Origin: JADLAT01 sp964348795
Lineage (GTDB): Bacteria > Pseudomonadota > Alphaproteobacteria > Micavibrionales > Micavibrionaceae
NCBI GenBank assembly: GCA_964348795.1
Contig: CAYGDY010000008.1
Span: 39,036-103,035 of the forward strand
Direction: 5' to 3'
DNA: 64,000 bases
The notes beneath the pieces are model-generated. The model searched no databases. It saw nothing but the letters and a program-made list of their open reading frames with translations, and was not told the origin of the DNA. Each line of letters starts with the position of its first letter. Position 1 is the first letter of the stretch. Position numbers and translations under genes: made by a program. Shown piece after piece: positions 34,112 through 44,800 of the stretch.

Positions 34112-36043
34112 ATGGCCGAGACCTTTCCACCCTCCCCCGATGCCGTGCGTCTGCTTAAAATTTCAGAAGACCGTTACACGGCCATGTACAAGGGTTCTGT
34201 CGAACAGCCCGAGATTTTCTGGGCGGTACAGGCCCAGCGGCTGGACTGGTTCAAAAAACCCACCCAGATCAAAAAGACCACATTTGCGGGTGATGTTTCT
34301 ATCAAATGGTACGAGGACGGTATTTTAAACGCCTGCTATAACTGCGTGGACAGGCATGCTTTTTCCAAACCGGATTCGGTAGCACTGACCTTCGAGGGAG
34401 ATGAGCCTAGACAGAGTTATCAGGTGACGTACGCCCAGCTCAAGGACGAAGTCTCGCGTCTGGCCAATCTTCTGAAAACTTTGAACGTTCAGAAAGGAGA
34501 TCGGGTAACGCTTTATATGCCGATGGGGCTGGAGGCCGTGTACGCGATGCTGGCCTGCGCACGGATCGGGGCGGTCCATTCTGTCGTCTTTGGGGGATTT
34601 TCACCGGAGAGTCTTAAAAACAGGATCATGGATTGCGGATCGCAGATTGTCATCACAGCGGATGAAGGCGTACGGGGCGGCAAAAAAATTCCCCTCAAGG
34701 CCAATGTGGATGAGGCCTTGAAGGCGTGTGATATCGTACAAACAGTACTGGTTTTCAAGCGGACAGGATCGGAAGTGTCCTGGAAAGAGGGGCGGGACGT
34801 CTGGTGGCACGAGACCGTACCCCACCAGTCTGCGGAATGTCCGTGTGAACCGATGGGGGCGGAAGACCCCCTCTTTATCCTGTACACGTCCGGCTCGACG
34901 GGAAAACCCAAGGGGGTCCTGCACACAACGGGTGGTTATCTGGTGTACGTGTCTCTGACGCATGAGGTGTCGTTTGATTATCGGGCGGGCGATGTGTTTT
35001 GGTGTACAGCCGATGTGGGTTGGGTCACAGGGCATAGCTATGTGGTTTACGGGGCGCTGGCCAATGGTGCCAACAGTCTTGTGTTTGAAGGGGTTCCGCA
35101 TTATCCGGATTATAGCCGTTTTTGGCTGATTGTGGATACGCACAAGGTGAATATCTTTTATACCGCGCCGACAGCGATTCGGGCGCTTTTGCGGGAGGGG
35201 GATGATTTTGTAAAACGGACATCCCGTACATCCCTGCGTATTCTGGGGACGGTCGGAGAGCCTATCAACCACGAGGCGTGGCTGTGGTACTATCATGTCG
35301 TGGGGGAGGGCCGTTGCCCTGTGATCGATACGTGGTGGCAAACCGAAACGGGCGGGCATATGATTACCCCGCTTCCCTGCCACACCCTCAAACCAGGCTC
35401 TGCGGCTAAGCCGTTTTTTGGCGTTCAGCCTGTCCTTGTGGATTCCGCCGGACATATTCTGGAAGGGGAAGCGGAAGGCCATTTGTGCATTCAGGACAGC
35501 TGGCCCGGGCAGGCGCGCTCCTTGTACGGGGATCATGCCCGCTTTCAGGCGACGTATTTTTCAACATACGCAGGGCTGTATTTTACCGGAGACGGCGCCC
35601 GTCGGGACGCAGAAGGATATTACTGGATCACGGGCCGTGTGGATGATGTCATCAATGTGTCGGGCCACCGGCTCGGGACGGCGGAGATTGAAAGTGCCCT
35701 GAACGAACATGCGGCGGTTTCTGAAAGTGCGGTGGTTGGCTTTCCACACGAAATCAAAGGGCAGGGCATCTATGCGTACGTCACCCTGATGGAGGGGCGC
35801 ACACCCAGCGAGGTCCTTGAAAAAGAGATCATCAAAACCGTGCGCCGGATCATCGGGCCGATCGCTACACCCGATATCATACAGTGGGCGCCTGCCTTGC
35901 CCAAAACCCGTTCCGGCAAAATCATGCGACGCATTTTAAGGAAGATTGCGGCGGGAGAGAGTGATTCGCTGGGCGATACGTCAACGCTCTCCGATCCGGC
36001 GGTTGTGGAAACATTGATCGCGCAGAGGGCAAAACCGGTTTGA
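34112..36043 (+). CDS. acs: Acetyl-coenzyme A synthetase
   Basis: The enzyme activates acetate to acetyl-CoA through an acetyl-adenylate. The 643-residue product has the full ANL fold: YTSGSTGKPKGVLHTTGGYL (P-loop), WCTADVGWVTGHSYVVYG, and DTWWQTETGGHMITPLP for acetate binding. The hinge region is YWITGRVDDVINVSGHRLGT, and the C-terminal PKTRSGKIMRRILRKIA carries the lysine that is acetylated for control in this family. The length matches Acs rather than propionyl-CoA synthetase. AGGAC precedes the ATG. It lies 22 bp after infC on the same strand. Confidence 0.95.
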   Translation: MAETFPPSPDAVRLLKISEDRYTAMYKGSVEQPEIFWAVQAQRLDWFKKPTQIKKTTFAGDVSIKWYEDGILNACYNCVDRHAFSKPDSVALTFEGDEPRQSYQVTYAQLKDEVSRLANLLKTLNVQKGDRVTLYMPMGLEAVYAMLACARIGAVHSVVFGGFSPESLKNRIMDCGSQIVITADEGVRGGKKIPLKANVDEALKACDIVQTVLVFKRTGSEVSWKEGRDVWWHETVPHQSAECPCEPMGAEDPLFILYTSGSTGKPKGVLHTTGGYLVYVSLTHEVSFDYRAGDVFWCTADVGWVTGHSYVVYGALANGANSLVFEGVPHYPDYSRFWLIVDTHKVNIFYTAPTAIRALLREGDDFVKRTSRTSLRILGTVGEPINHEAWLWYYHVVGEGRCPVIDTWWQTETGGHMITPLPCHTLKPGSAAKPFFGVQPVLVDSAGHILEGEAEGHLCIQDSWPGQARSLYGDHARFQATYFSTYAGLYFTGDGARRDAEGYYWITGRVDDVINVSGHRLGTAEIESALNEHAAVSESAVVGFPHEIKGQGIYAYVTLMEGRTPSEVLEKEIIKTVRRIIGPIATPDIIQWAPALPKTRSGKIMRRILRKIAAGESDSLGDTSTLSDPAVVETLIAQRAKPV

Positions 36044-36059
36044 CTTTTATTTCAAGTCA

Positions 36060-36365
36060 CTAAACCATCCCGATGGCGGCTTTGTAGAGATCCAGAATTT
36101 CTTCGGCCTCACGGCGTTTTTCCGCATCGATTTTCCGGAGTGTAATGATTTTGCGAAGGGCTGTGACATCAAAGCCCGTGCCTTTGGCTTCGGAAAAAAT
36201 CTCCTTCTTGTCCTCGTTCAGATTTGTGATCTCCTCGTTCAGTCGCTCGATGCGCTCGATAAAACTGCGCAGGCGTTGCCCCGCAACCCCTCCGATGTCC
36301 TTTGGTTCGTTGTCTGTGGCAGTCTGGGCAGGATTTTGACGGAATTCGGCAACATTTTCGGACAT
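36060..36365 (-). CDS. gapR: GapR-like nucleoid-associated protein (DUF2312)
   Basis: GapR is an alphaproteobacterial DNA-binding protein that favours overtwisted DNA ahead of replication and transcription and supports topoisomerase action. The 101-residue product matches DUF2312 throughout: GGVAGQRLRSFIERIERLNE, then EEITNLNEDKKEIFSEAKGT and GFDVTALRKIITLRKIDAEK. A short disordered N terminus of about 25 residues precedes it. The family is close to restricted to this class, which supports the taxonomic reading of the window. Confidence 0.92.
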   Translation of the reverse strand: MSENVAEFRQNPAQTATDNEPKDIGGVAGQRLRSFIERIERLNEEITNLNEDKKEIFSEAKGTGFDVTALRKIITLRKIDAEKRREAEEILDLYKAAIGMV

Positions 36366-36447
36366 GGAAAAACACTCTCCTCAAGGGGGGTTAATTGATT
36401 CGGACGTACAAAATACTAAAGCTTTCGGACGCGCTGTAAAGAACCGA

Positions 36448-37140
36448 TTATTGTTTATCGATTTTTTCAACTTTTCCTTTCCATGTCTCCACGATCAGAC
36501 CCGAGGGGTCTTTTGTGGCATTCGAGCGCCCGATCTGGAGCGTAATCATCATCTTCTGGTTGAGGGGAATGGCCCCCTCCTTGTACCCTTTGGAGGCGCG
36601 GGTCATATAACTCACCATCACAGGCACCTCATAAAGCCAGTGATATGTTCCGCCCGTCACGCCCTCGTTGAGCAGAAGAGGGGCATCATTCACGTAGCTC
36701 CTGATGTAATATTTTTCGGACTCCAGAACTTTGACCAGTTTCGTCTCTGTCAGAAACGCCTCATATTGTTCCCGCCCCGTCTGATTGAAATAGGGTCTGG
36801 TGCCTGCCAGTTTTGTTTTGGAATCGGCCTTGTCAAAGGTCAGGGCATCTGCGGCGGCGTTGATGATCCACTCTGTGATCTGGCTTGTATTCCTGTGGGG
36901 CTGATCCATCGGAATGGCGTTTTCAGGCAGGCTAGAGGGTTTTTGGGAGGGTTGTGCTGTCCCTGTTCGGGAAGGCCCTGCGGATTTTTTTTCCGCAAAG
37001 GGGGCTTCGAGTGTTGTGGAGGGATCTGCGTCCTGCTGTCTGAGGGACGGGAATAGAAATTCAATAACCCCTGCCTGCGCACGGGACGTTGTGAAACACA
37101 GGAAAAGAATCAGGAGCAGAAAAAAAGGTGTACGTGTCAT
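36448..37140 (-). CDS. Exported protein resembling DotI/IcmL (VirB8-like fold)
   Basis: The 230-residue protein has an N-terminal hydrophobic signal or anchor (TPFFLLLILFLCFTTSRAQA) and a Ser/Pro-rich linker (about residues 35-85). Its C-terminal domain carries the DotI/IcmL pattern: ITEWIINAAADALTFD, RPYFNQTGREQYEAFL, GGTYHWLYEVPVMVSYM and a late Gly-Leu-Ile strand. DotI/IcmL is an inner-membrane core part of Dot/Icm type IVB secretion. Many alphaproteobacteria carry isolated relatives without the rest of the system, and no other Dot/Icm gene is in this window. The assignment rests on motif spacing seen by eye. Confidence 0.65.
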   Translation of the reverse strand: MTRTPFFLLLILFLCFTTSRAQAGVIEFLFPSLRQQDADPSTTLEAPFAEKKSAGPSRTGTAQPSQKPSSLPENAIPMDQPHRNTSQITEWIINAAADALTFDKADSKTKLAGTRPYFNQTGREQYEAFLTETKLVKVLESEKYYIRSYVNDAPLLLNEGVTGGTYHWLYEVPVMVSYMTRASKGYKEGAIPLNQKMMITLQIGRSNATKDPSGLIVETWKGKVEKIDKQ

Positions 37141-37306
37141 GGGTTTTGGGCTTTTCAGGCGACATATTAAAGCATTATCAAGACCATTTCACCATACTCG
37201 CAAAGGATTTGGAAAGGAAATTTTTATTTTTTATGCCGCTCCCGTACAATATCCGGTATATAAAAAGACTCCAAGTCCCCATGGACTGTGATGGAAAGCA
37301 ATCCGT

Positions 37307-38686
37307 ATGAAAAACGAGCCTTTTAAAGAAAATCCCCTCAAGGAAAATACATGGGGTTCCCGTCTGATACGGTATGGCCGTGTCTCGGGCACGATGGCAG
37401 GGCTTGCCACAAAGATTGCCGGAGAGCGCTTTTGGGGCCTGAAAATCGAGCGGGAAGACCATGCCAGAGAACTGATGCTGGCTCTGGGGAACCTCAAAGG
37501 CCCCTTGATGAAGGTGGCGCAAATTCTGGCGACAATTCCTGAAGCGCTCCCCCCTGAATATGCCGAGGCCCTGCGGCAATTACAGTCCGAAGCGCCATCC
37601 ATGGGCTGGCCCTTTGTCCGGCGGCGGATGAAAGGAGAGCTAGGACCGGACTGGGAACAAAAATTCCAGTCTTTCGAGAAAGAGGCCTCTGCGGCGGCGT
37701 CTTTGGGGCAGGTACACAAAGCCAAAGCCCATGATGGCAGGGATCTGGCCTGCAAACTCCAGTACCCCGACATGCACAGCGCAATCAAGGCTGATCTTGA
37801 CCAGCTGAAAATGATTTTTTCCCTGTACCAGTATTACGATGATTCGATCCGGACGGAAAAAATTCATGCCGAACTGTCTGAACGGTTGTTCGAGGAGCTG
37901 GATTATACACGCGAGGCCAGACAATGCAGGTTATACCGCTGGATGTTGCGGGACGAATCAGGTGTGCAGGTGCCGGAAGTGATCGCAGAACTCTCTACGC
38001 CACGCCTTTTGACGGCCACATGGCTGGAGGGGCGCAAGATTATGGATTTCAAAGAGGCGCCTGCGGAACAGCGGAGCCAGATTGCCCTGAACATGTTTCG
38101 GGCGTGGTATGTGCCGCTTTATGGTTATGGTGTCATTCACGGGGATCCACATCCTGGCAACTACAGTGTGCGGGAGGATTTCAGCCTCAATCTGCTGGAT
38201 TTTGGCTGTGTCCGTGTGTTCCCGCCGGAATTTGTCGGCGCGGTGATTGATCTGTACAAAGCGCTTCAGACCCAGGACGAAGCGCTGGCTGTTCACGCCT
38301 ATGAAACATGGGGGTTTACAGGCTTGTCAAAGGAACAGATCGAAACGCTGAATATCTGGGCGGGATTTTTGTACGGCCCGATTTTAGAGGACAAAACCCG
38401 CGTGATCGGGGTGGCGGAAGGGGCGGTTTATGGGCATGAAACGGCTGAAAAGGTCCATAAGAAATTGCGGGAACTCAGCAAAGGGAAAGGCGGTATACAA
38501 ATTCCCCGCGAGTTCGTTTTTATGGATCGGGCCGCGCTGGGGTTGGGGTCCGTTTTCATTCATCTCAAGGCGGAAGTGAACTGGTACCGGCTGTTCAACA
38601 CGCTGATTGCAGATTTTGATACGGCGGCCCTGCAGGCGCGGCAACAGGAGGCCTTGAAAGCGTTTGAACTCCCTGCCGTGTTATGA
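37307..38686 (+). CDS. ABC1/UbiB-family atypical kinase (AarF domain)
   Basis: Members act as atypical ATPases/kinases, often linked to ubiquinone synthesis or lipid handling. The 459-residue product has the ABC1 landmarks. LKGPLMKVAQIL corresponds to the KxGQ helix, here with Ala in place of Gly. AAASLGQVHKA is the alanine-rich nucleotide loop, ELDYTREA follows, and then YGVIHGDPHPGNY and LLDFGCVRVF, the catalytic and metal-binding loops. It lacks the C-terminal membrane helices of UbiB. It is therefore closer to the soluble AarF-like group found beside unknown genes in alphaproteobacteria. Substrate unknown. Confidence 0.85.
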   Translation: MKNEPFKENPLKENTWGSRLIRYGRVSGTMAGLATKIAGERFWGLKIEREDHARELMLALGNLKGPLMKVAQILATIPEALPPEYAEALRQLQSEAPSMGWPFVRRRMKGELGPDWEQKFQSFEKEASAAASLGQVHKAKAHDGRDLACKLQYPDMHSAIKADLDQLKMIFSLYQYYDDSIRTEKIHAELSERLFEELDYTREARQCRLYRWMLRDESGVQVPEVIAELSTPRLLTATWLEGRKIMDFKEAPAEQRSQIALNMFRAWYVPLYGYGVIHGDPHPGNYSVREDFSLNLLDFGCVRVFPPEFVGAVIDLYKALQTQDEALAVHAYETWGFTGLSKEQIETLNIWAGFLYGPILEDKTRVIGVAEGAVYGHETAEKVHKKLRELSKGKGGIQIPREFVFMDRAALGLGSVFIHLKAEVNWYRLFNTLIADFDTAALQARQQEALKAFELPAVL

Positions 38687-38867
38687 TACTTTACTCTGTC
38701 TATGTGCCTTGTCAGGGCAAGGCCGTCTGCGTTGTCTGTCCCGCCTTCTTTTTGTGATTTTCTTGAAAATTAACACATAAAAAAGATATTTTGATCATAA
38801 TGAATGATGGAAAGTCTTTGTATTATAATAAAATAGCTTGTCTTCGGATCAGGGGTCGTTTGGCGTT

Positions 38868-41800
38868 GTGAGTACGAAACCGTTCAAAAACCACCAATAT
38901 TTTGGCAAGGCCTCCCAGAACGAACGTGGAAACGTTTTTTTTGCGCTCTTTGGCGCGATTGCCATTGTCGGGATTTTAGGCGCGGTGATCATGACAACCA
39001 TGCGGGGCCCGCTCTCCACTATGGTAGAGGTAAACCGCAAGGAACAAGCCAAGGCAGAGCTGAGAGTGGCGGCTTCTTTGGTGCTGGTGGATGCGGCCAA
39101 CCATGATTACGAGGTGGAATGTGAAGGGGGCGCGGCGGATGGCTATACCGAAGGTCCCGCACCCTCTGCCGGAACGGGCCCAACGGGCGGTGGCTTGTTG
39201 CCTGTCGTCGGGGCCGCCCAAAACGATCCGTGGGGCAATGCATACGGGTACTGCGCATGGGACCATGGTCCTGATGCGGCGGGGAGCAACGCAGGGGGAG
39301 GGTGCGGAACACACCTGCAGGGAAATACGAACACCAACAATATTGCTATTGCTGTCATGTCTGCCGGCCCGAACGGGGTTTTTGACACAGATTGTATCGC
39401 CGATGGTGCGGCCGCAGATGATTATGTTGCGCCTGACGAGGGCGCGGTAGATGATATTGTCGTATCCATGACATATAATCAGGCGATTTCCAGCTCGGGG
39501 GGCCTGTGGAATATCAAAAGCGGTGATCCGAATGTCGCGGAAATTGCCAAAAACATCGAAGTGACGGGGACGGCCACATTTACAGATGATTTGAATTTGA
39601 CGAATGCCAGCGCCCAGCTTCAGCTTGGCGCGGCCTCCATGCTCTTGCCGGATGAAGCGGTTTTGGTGAATTGTACGGCGGGCAATAATCTCTTGTTGCG
39701 CCTGAATGACGGGGCCTTGAATGATCAGGAGCCTGTTTTGCAGGTGTGTGATGGCTCTGTGCCCGCATGGGTGAATGTGGGCGGTGGAAGGTGGAAGGAT
39801 GGCGCGGCGGGTGAAATTTACTATGACACGGCCAATGTGGGCGTGGGGACTGTTACAGATCCTGCCAGAGCATTGGATGTCGGCGGGACGTTTGGCGCAA
39901 CAGGCGCTGTAACTCTGGGAAGTACGCTGGGTGTGACGGGGGCCACAACGCTGTCCAGCACGCTGGGTGTGACAGGGGCGACAACGCTGTCCAGTACGCT
40001 GGGTGTGACGGGGGCCACAACACTGTCCAGCACGCTGGGTGTTGTCGGTGCAGGTGATTTTGATTCGACCCTGAACGTGGATGGCAACGCTACATTAAAC
40101 GGGTCTTTGGATGTGGATGGTGTTTCGATCCTGCACAATAATGTCACGATCACAGGGTCTACCTCCGATGCCACAGCCGATGCGCTGACAGTCGAAAAAC
40201 TGGATGGAACCGATATTCTTGTGGTCCAGAACGATGGATTTGTAGGAATCGGCAATGCCACACCCAATGATGCGCTGGATGTGACGGGCAATATTGATGC
40301 AACGGGGACTCTTAATATCACCGGTGAATCGACGCTCGGGGACAATGTCACGATTACAGGTGACACGGCGGATGGATCGACAAACCCCCTCACCATCAAG
40401 GATAGCGGAGCGGTGACGGTCGGGACCATTGATTCGGACGGCAATGTGAATGTGAACGGCAACGGGATTTTCGGCGGGGATGTGACAGCGGACAATTACA
40501 AAATGCCAAGCCTGACCCAGAATTTCAGCACGGTGCCTGATTGTGATGCCGCAGGGGAAAAAGTGATCTTTACGGCGGGCACAGGCTGGGCGTGTGGTGC
40601 GGACCAGAATGACGGAAGCGGGGGATCTCCGGCGGCGGCGGGCGCGGACCGTGATATCCAGTTCAACAATGCAGGGGTTCTGGGCGGGAGCACGAGCTTC
40701 AAATACATGTCAGACGGGGATTTGCTCTTGAGCGGAACATATACCGGCACGGCCAGCGTTCCTGCGACAGGCGCAGGTACACGGATGTTTTTTGATGTGC
40801 AGAAAGGGGCAATTCGGGCAGGTTCTGTATCGGGGACGCAGTGGGACAATGCCAGTATTGGAAACCGAAGTGTCGCGATGGGGAATGATGTAACGGCGAA
40901 TGGCTTAAGTGCGACAGCGCTGGGCCTGGATGCCACGGCAAGTGGTAGTTATAGTACGGCGATCGGGTGGTATGCCGTGTCCAGTGCTACGGAATCCAGA
41001 GCTTTTGGGACAAGGGTGACTGCGGCAGGGGATACCAGTATGGCGCTGGGCGGTTACGTGAATGTCAATTCCTCGGGAGATGGTTCGATGGGAATTGGGT
41101 TGACGACGACTGATCCTCCTACAGATCCGATTGTTTCTGGTGCACAATCGCTTGGTATTTTTATGGGGAGCCAGAGTGCTGTCAATTTTGCGGCGGCCAA
41201 TACCATGGGTGTGTTTGGCGGGAAGCTGGTGATTGATCCGGCCGTTCCGGCAACACAACTCACGGCACGGACGGTGCTGGATCTGGGCGCGGCCACGGAT
41301 GCGGTTGTGATGCCGTCCGGCAATACCGCGGCGCGACCTGCCGCGCCCGTGAATGGGATGTTCCGGTATAACAGCGCAAACGGAAAGTTTGAAGGGTATC
41401 AGGGCGGGGCGTGGCAGGATATTCTGACGAGCGCGTCTACGGGGACAACCGCTCTCTCATCCCTTACGGCTGGGACGGCGACGAATACAATTGATTCTCT
41501 GAATTTCGCGCAGGTCTGGGGCTGGAGCACGCTGAGCACTGAGACGGCGATGAGCATGAATGCCAATGCGCTGACTTCGGGGAATATTCTGGATCTGGCT
41601 TCGAGTGCAACAGGCATGACGGGGGCGCTCGAAGAGCTGACATTATCGGGATCAAACGCCGCCAATACGGGCAGTGTTTTGACGCTGAACAACACGGGCG
41701 TTTTGAACACGGGCACGAGTCTTCTGGTGCAACATAATGCCACGGGCGCGGGGACTCTGGCTCTGCGGGTCAATGATGTGGCGGGCGATACGACCCCGTT

Positions 41801-44800
41801 TGTGATTGATGGAGATGGAAATGTGGGGGTTGGAGTGCCCACACCGCCTTCCAAATTCGTGGTCGCGCCACCCGCCACGGAGACGATTGCCGCCGCAGGG
41901 ACGATTACGGCGGATGCGTGCGGGACGATCAAGCAAATTCAATCGACGGGGTCCGTCACGACCAATACCACGGATACGTTTACGTCCTCTACGGCGTCTT
42001 ATGCGGGGTGCTGTATGGACGTGGTGAACGTGGATGCGGCGGATACGGTGACGCTGGATGACAATGCGAAATTCCTGACCGGCGGCGGGGCGAATATCGC
42101 CCTAGCGCCCAACAAGTCGGTGCGGGTGTGTTCGGATGGCACGAACTGGTATCAGGCGGCGGCGGTGTCGAGCGTTGCGGGCGCTGGGTCAAACGCCATC
42201 GACGATCTGAGCGATGCCGAAACCGATTACGCGACAGATTTCAACATGTTTCTCGGGGTGGAGCGTTTGCCTTCCGTCGGCGGGCAGTACAATATAGGGC
42301 TCGGCCAGACGGCGGGGGATGCGATCACCACGGGGGATTATAATATCGCCATTGGGTATAATGCGTTGACCGCTATGCAATCGGGGCAAGGTAATATCGC
42401 CATCGGTGTGGATGCACTTTTATCAGACACCAATGTCATCGGCGCCATCGCGATTGGTAGTAATGCACTGGAAAATAATGACGGAAATCCGAACATTGGC
42501 ATTGGCCTTGATGCAGGACGGTATAACGGGACCGGGTCGGATAACACGGCCCTTGGATTTATGGCCCTCAAAGGCGTTGCAGGAAACAACAATAATGGTA
42601 ATACAGCCATAGGAAGTAATGCTATGGTTTCCGTTACCACGGGGTCAAGCAATACGGTGCTTGGTTCTGCATCGGGCAGTACGATTACCAGTGGCGGCAC
42701 GAATATCCTGATCGGGTATGATGTGGAGCCCCCTGCGGCGACAACGGATAACCATCTGAACATTGGCGGCACGATTTACGGGGATATGGCCAATGACAGG
42801 GTGCGGATCGGCGGGTCTGGCGCGGTGAGTGCGGGGCCGCTCTATGCGGCGCCGCCGGCCACGGAGACGATTGCCGCCGCAGGGACGATTACGGCGGATG
42901 CGTGCGGGACGATTAAGCAAATTCAATCGACGGGGTCCGTCACGACCAATACAACGGATACGTTTACGTCCTCTACCCCGAGCGGATGCTGTATGGATGT
43001 AGTCAACGTGGATGCGGCGGATACGGTGACGCTGGATGACAATGCGAAGTTTCTCACGGCGGGCGGGGCGAATATCGCGCTGGGCCCCAATGACATGATC
43101 CGCGTGTGCTCGAACGGTACGAACTGGTATCAGGCGGAGGATAAGGTCAGCAGTGTGGGCGGGGCTACGGCTCTTTCCGCTATTACCGTGGCGACAGGGA
43201 CGAACACAATTGATAGCGGTACGCATGCGCAGGAGTGGCAGTGGAATACACTGGCGGGGAATAGCGCGATGAAGCTGTCGTCCACCAGTACGGCGGCGGC
43301 GGGCGATGCGCAGAAGATGTTTGAGGTGGCCCTAAGCGGTGCGAACGGCACGGCGGGGCAGAGCACCTATGGGGCGTACATTACCAACACGCATACGGGC
43401 GCGACATCGGAGAATGTAGGGCTGTATGTATCGGCCTCTGGTGCAACAAATAACTATGCCGCGATTTTTGCCAATGGCAATGTCGGGATCGGGACGAGTG
43501 CGCCTGTCTACCCGTTGGAAACGAATGGGATTATTGGTCTCCAAACAGCCAGCGTGAACAATGATAACACGCTTCCTGGAAACTCAACGGCACAGATTGC
43601 CATCACGAATACGACCACGGCGGATAATCTTGTGAGTTCCATTATGTTTTACGAGGATGCGGGCGCCCCCGTGGGGGCATTGGCTGTGGAGACGGTCAGT
43701 AATGCGTTGCCTTCGGGACAAATGATTTTTTATACACGGGGCACAACGGGTTTTCATCCCAACATGGTGTTGGATACGGAGGGCCGTTTAGGGATTGGTG
43801 CGCAGGGTGGATTCTTTGTTATGACACCTTCCTATGATTTGTCTTTCGAAGGGGATAGTGCGGCCCGTACCATCGGGGTGGAGCGGGAGACAAGCAATAA
43901 CACGGCGGGGCGGGATTTGACGATTGCCGCAGGTGGAGCAGATGCGGGGAGTAACAATCTGGCGGGCGGTTCTCTGGTATTGTCCTCTGGCACCACGACA
44001 GGAAACGGGGCCTCCAGCATTGTGTTTCAAACCGTTGTTGCCAATCAAGGAACGGGGTCTACGGACCGTTCGCCCGCCACGTCCATGACCTTGGCCTCTA
44101 ACGCGCTCAGTCTGCCCAGTGCGGCGAGCACGGCGGAGGCAGGCCAAGCAGGGATGCAGGCCGCCGCAAACGGGATGATATATTACAACAGCACGACTAA
44201 TAAATTCCGTGGGTATGAAAACGGCGCATGGACGGATATGATCGGTTCTGTCTCTGGCTCGCTCGATAATTTGACCGATTCCGAAACCGATTATGCGACG
44301 GACTTTAACATGTTTATCGGGGTGGAGCGTCTCCCGTCCGTGGGTGGGCAGTACAATATCGGACTGGGTCAGACGGCAGGGGATTCTATTACGACGGGGG
44401 ATGGAAATATCGCGATTGGGTATGATGCCCTGACCGCCATCAATGATGATCTCAATAACATTGCGATAGGTCTTAATGCTCTTAATGGTATGACAGATGG
44501 AAATTATAACGTTGCCATCGGATACTCATCCATGGACAATGCAAATACGTCTGTATTTAACAACGTAGCATTTGGATATAATACCCTTGGAACAACCACG
44601 GGGGATAACAATACCGCGATTGGGCATTTGTCCCAGCAACGGGATGCAGGTAACAGTAATGCGTCTTTGGGGACATATTCCTTGCGGTATTTTGCGGGGG
44701 CCAGTGGCAATACGGCGGTGGGGTATTCTGCGTTATTGGGGGTTGATGGATCCTCAACAGGGGGCTCCAATACAGTTTTGGGGTATCAAGCGGGCGATAG

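Noticed and set aside
34601..35536. 311-residue minus-strand open frame
   Set aside because: It is antisense to acs and only a mirror of its codon usage.
38838..38867. TTG at 38838 as the start of the giant gene
   Set aside because: It has no ribosome-binding site and lies about 9 bp after a TATAAT; GTG at 38868 with AGGGG upstream is the better start, though this is not certain.
39924..40048. 36-bp repeats considered as a CRISPR array
   Set aside because: The repeats are directly adjacent with no spacers and are in frame inside a coding sequence.
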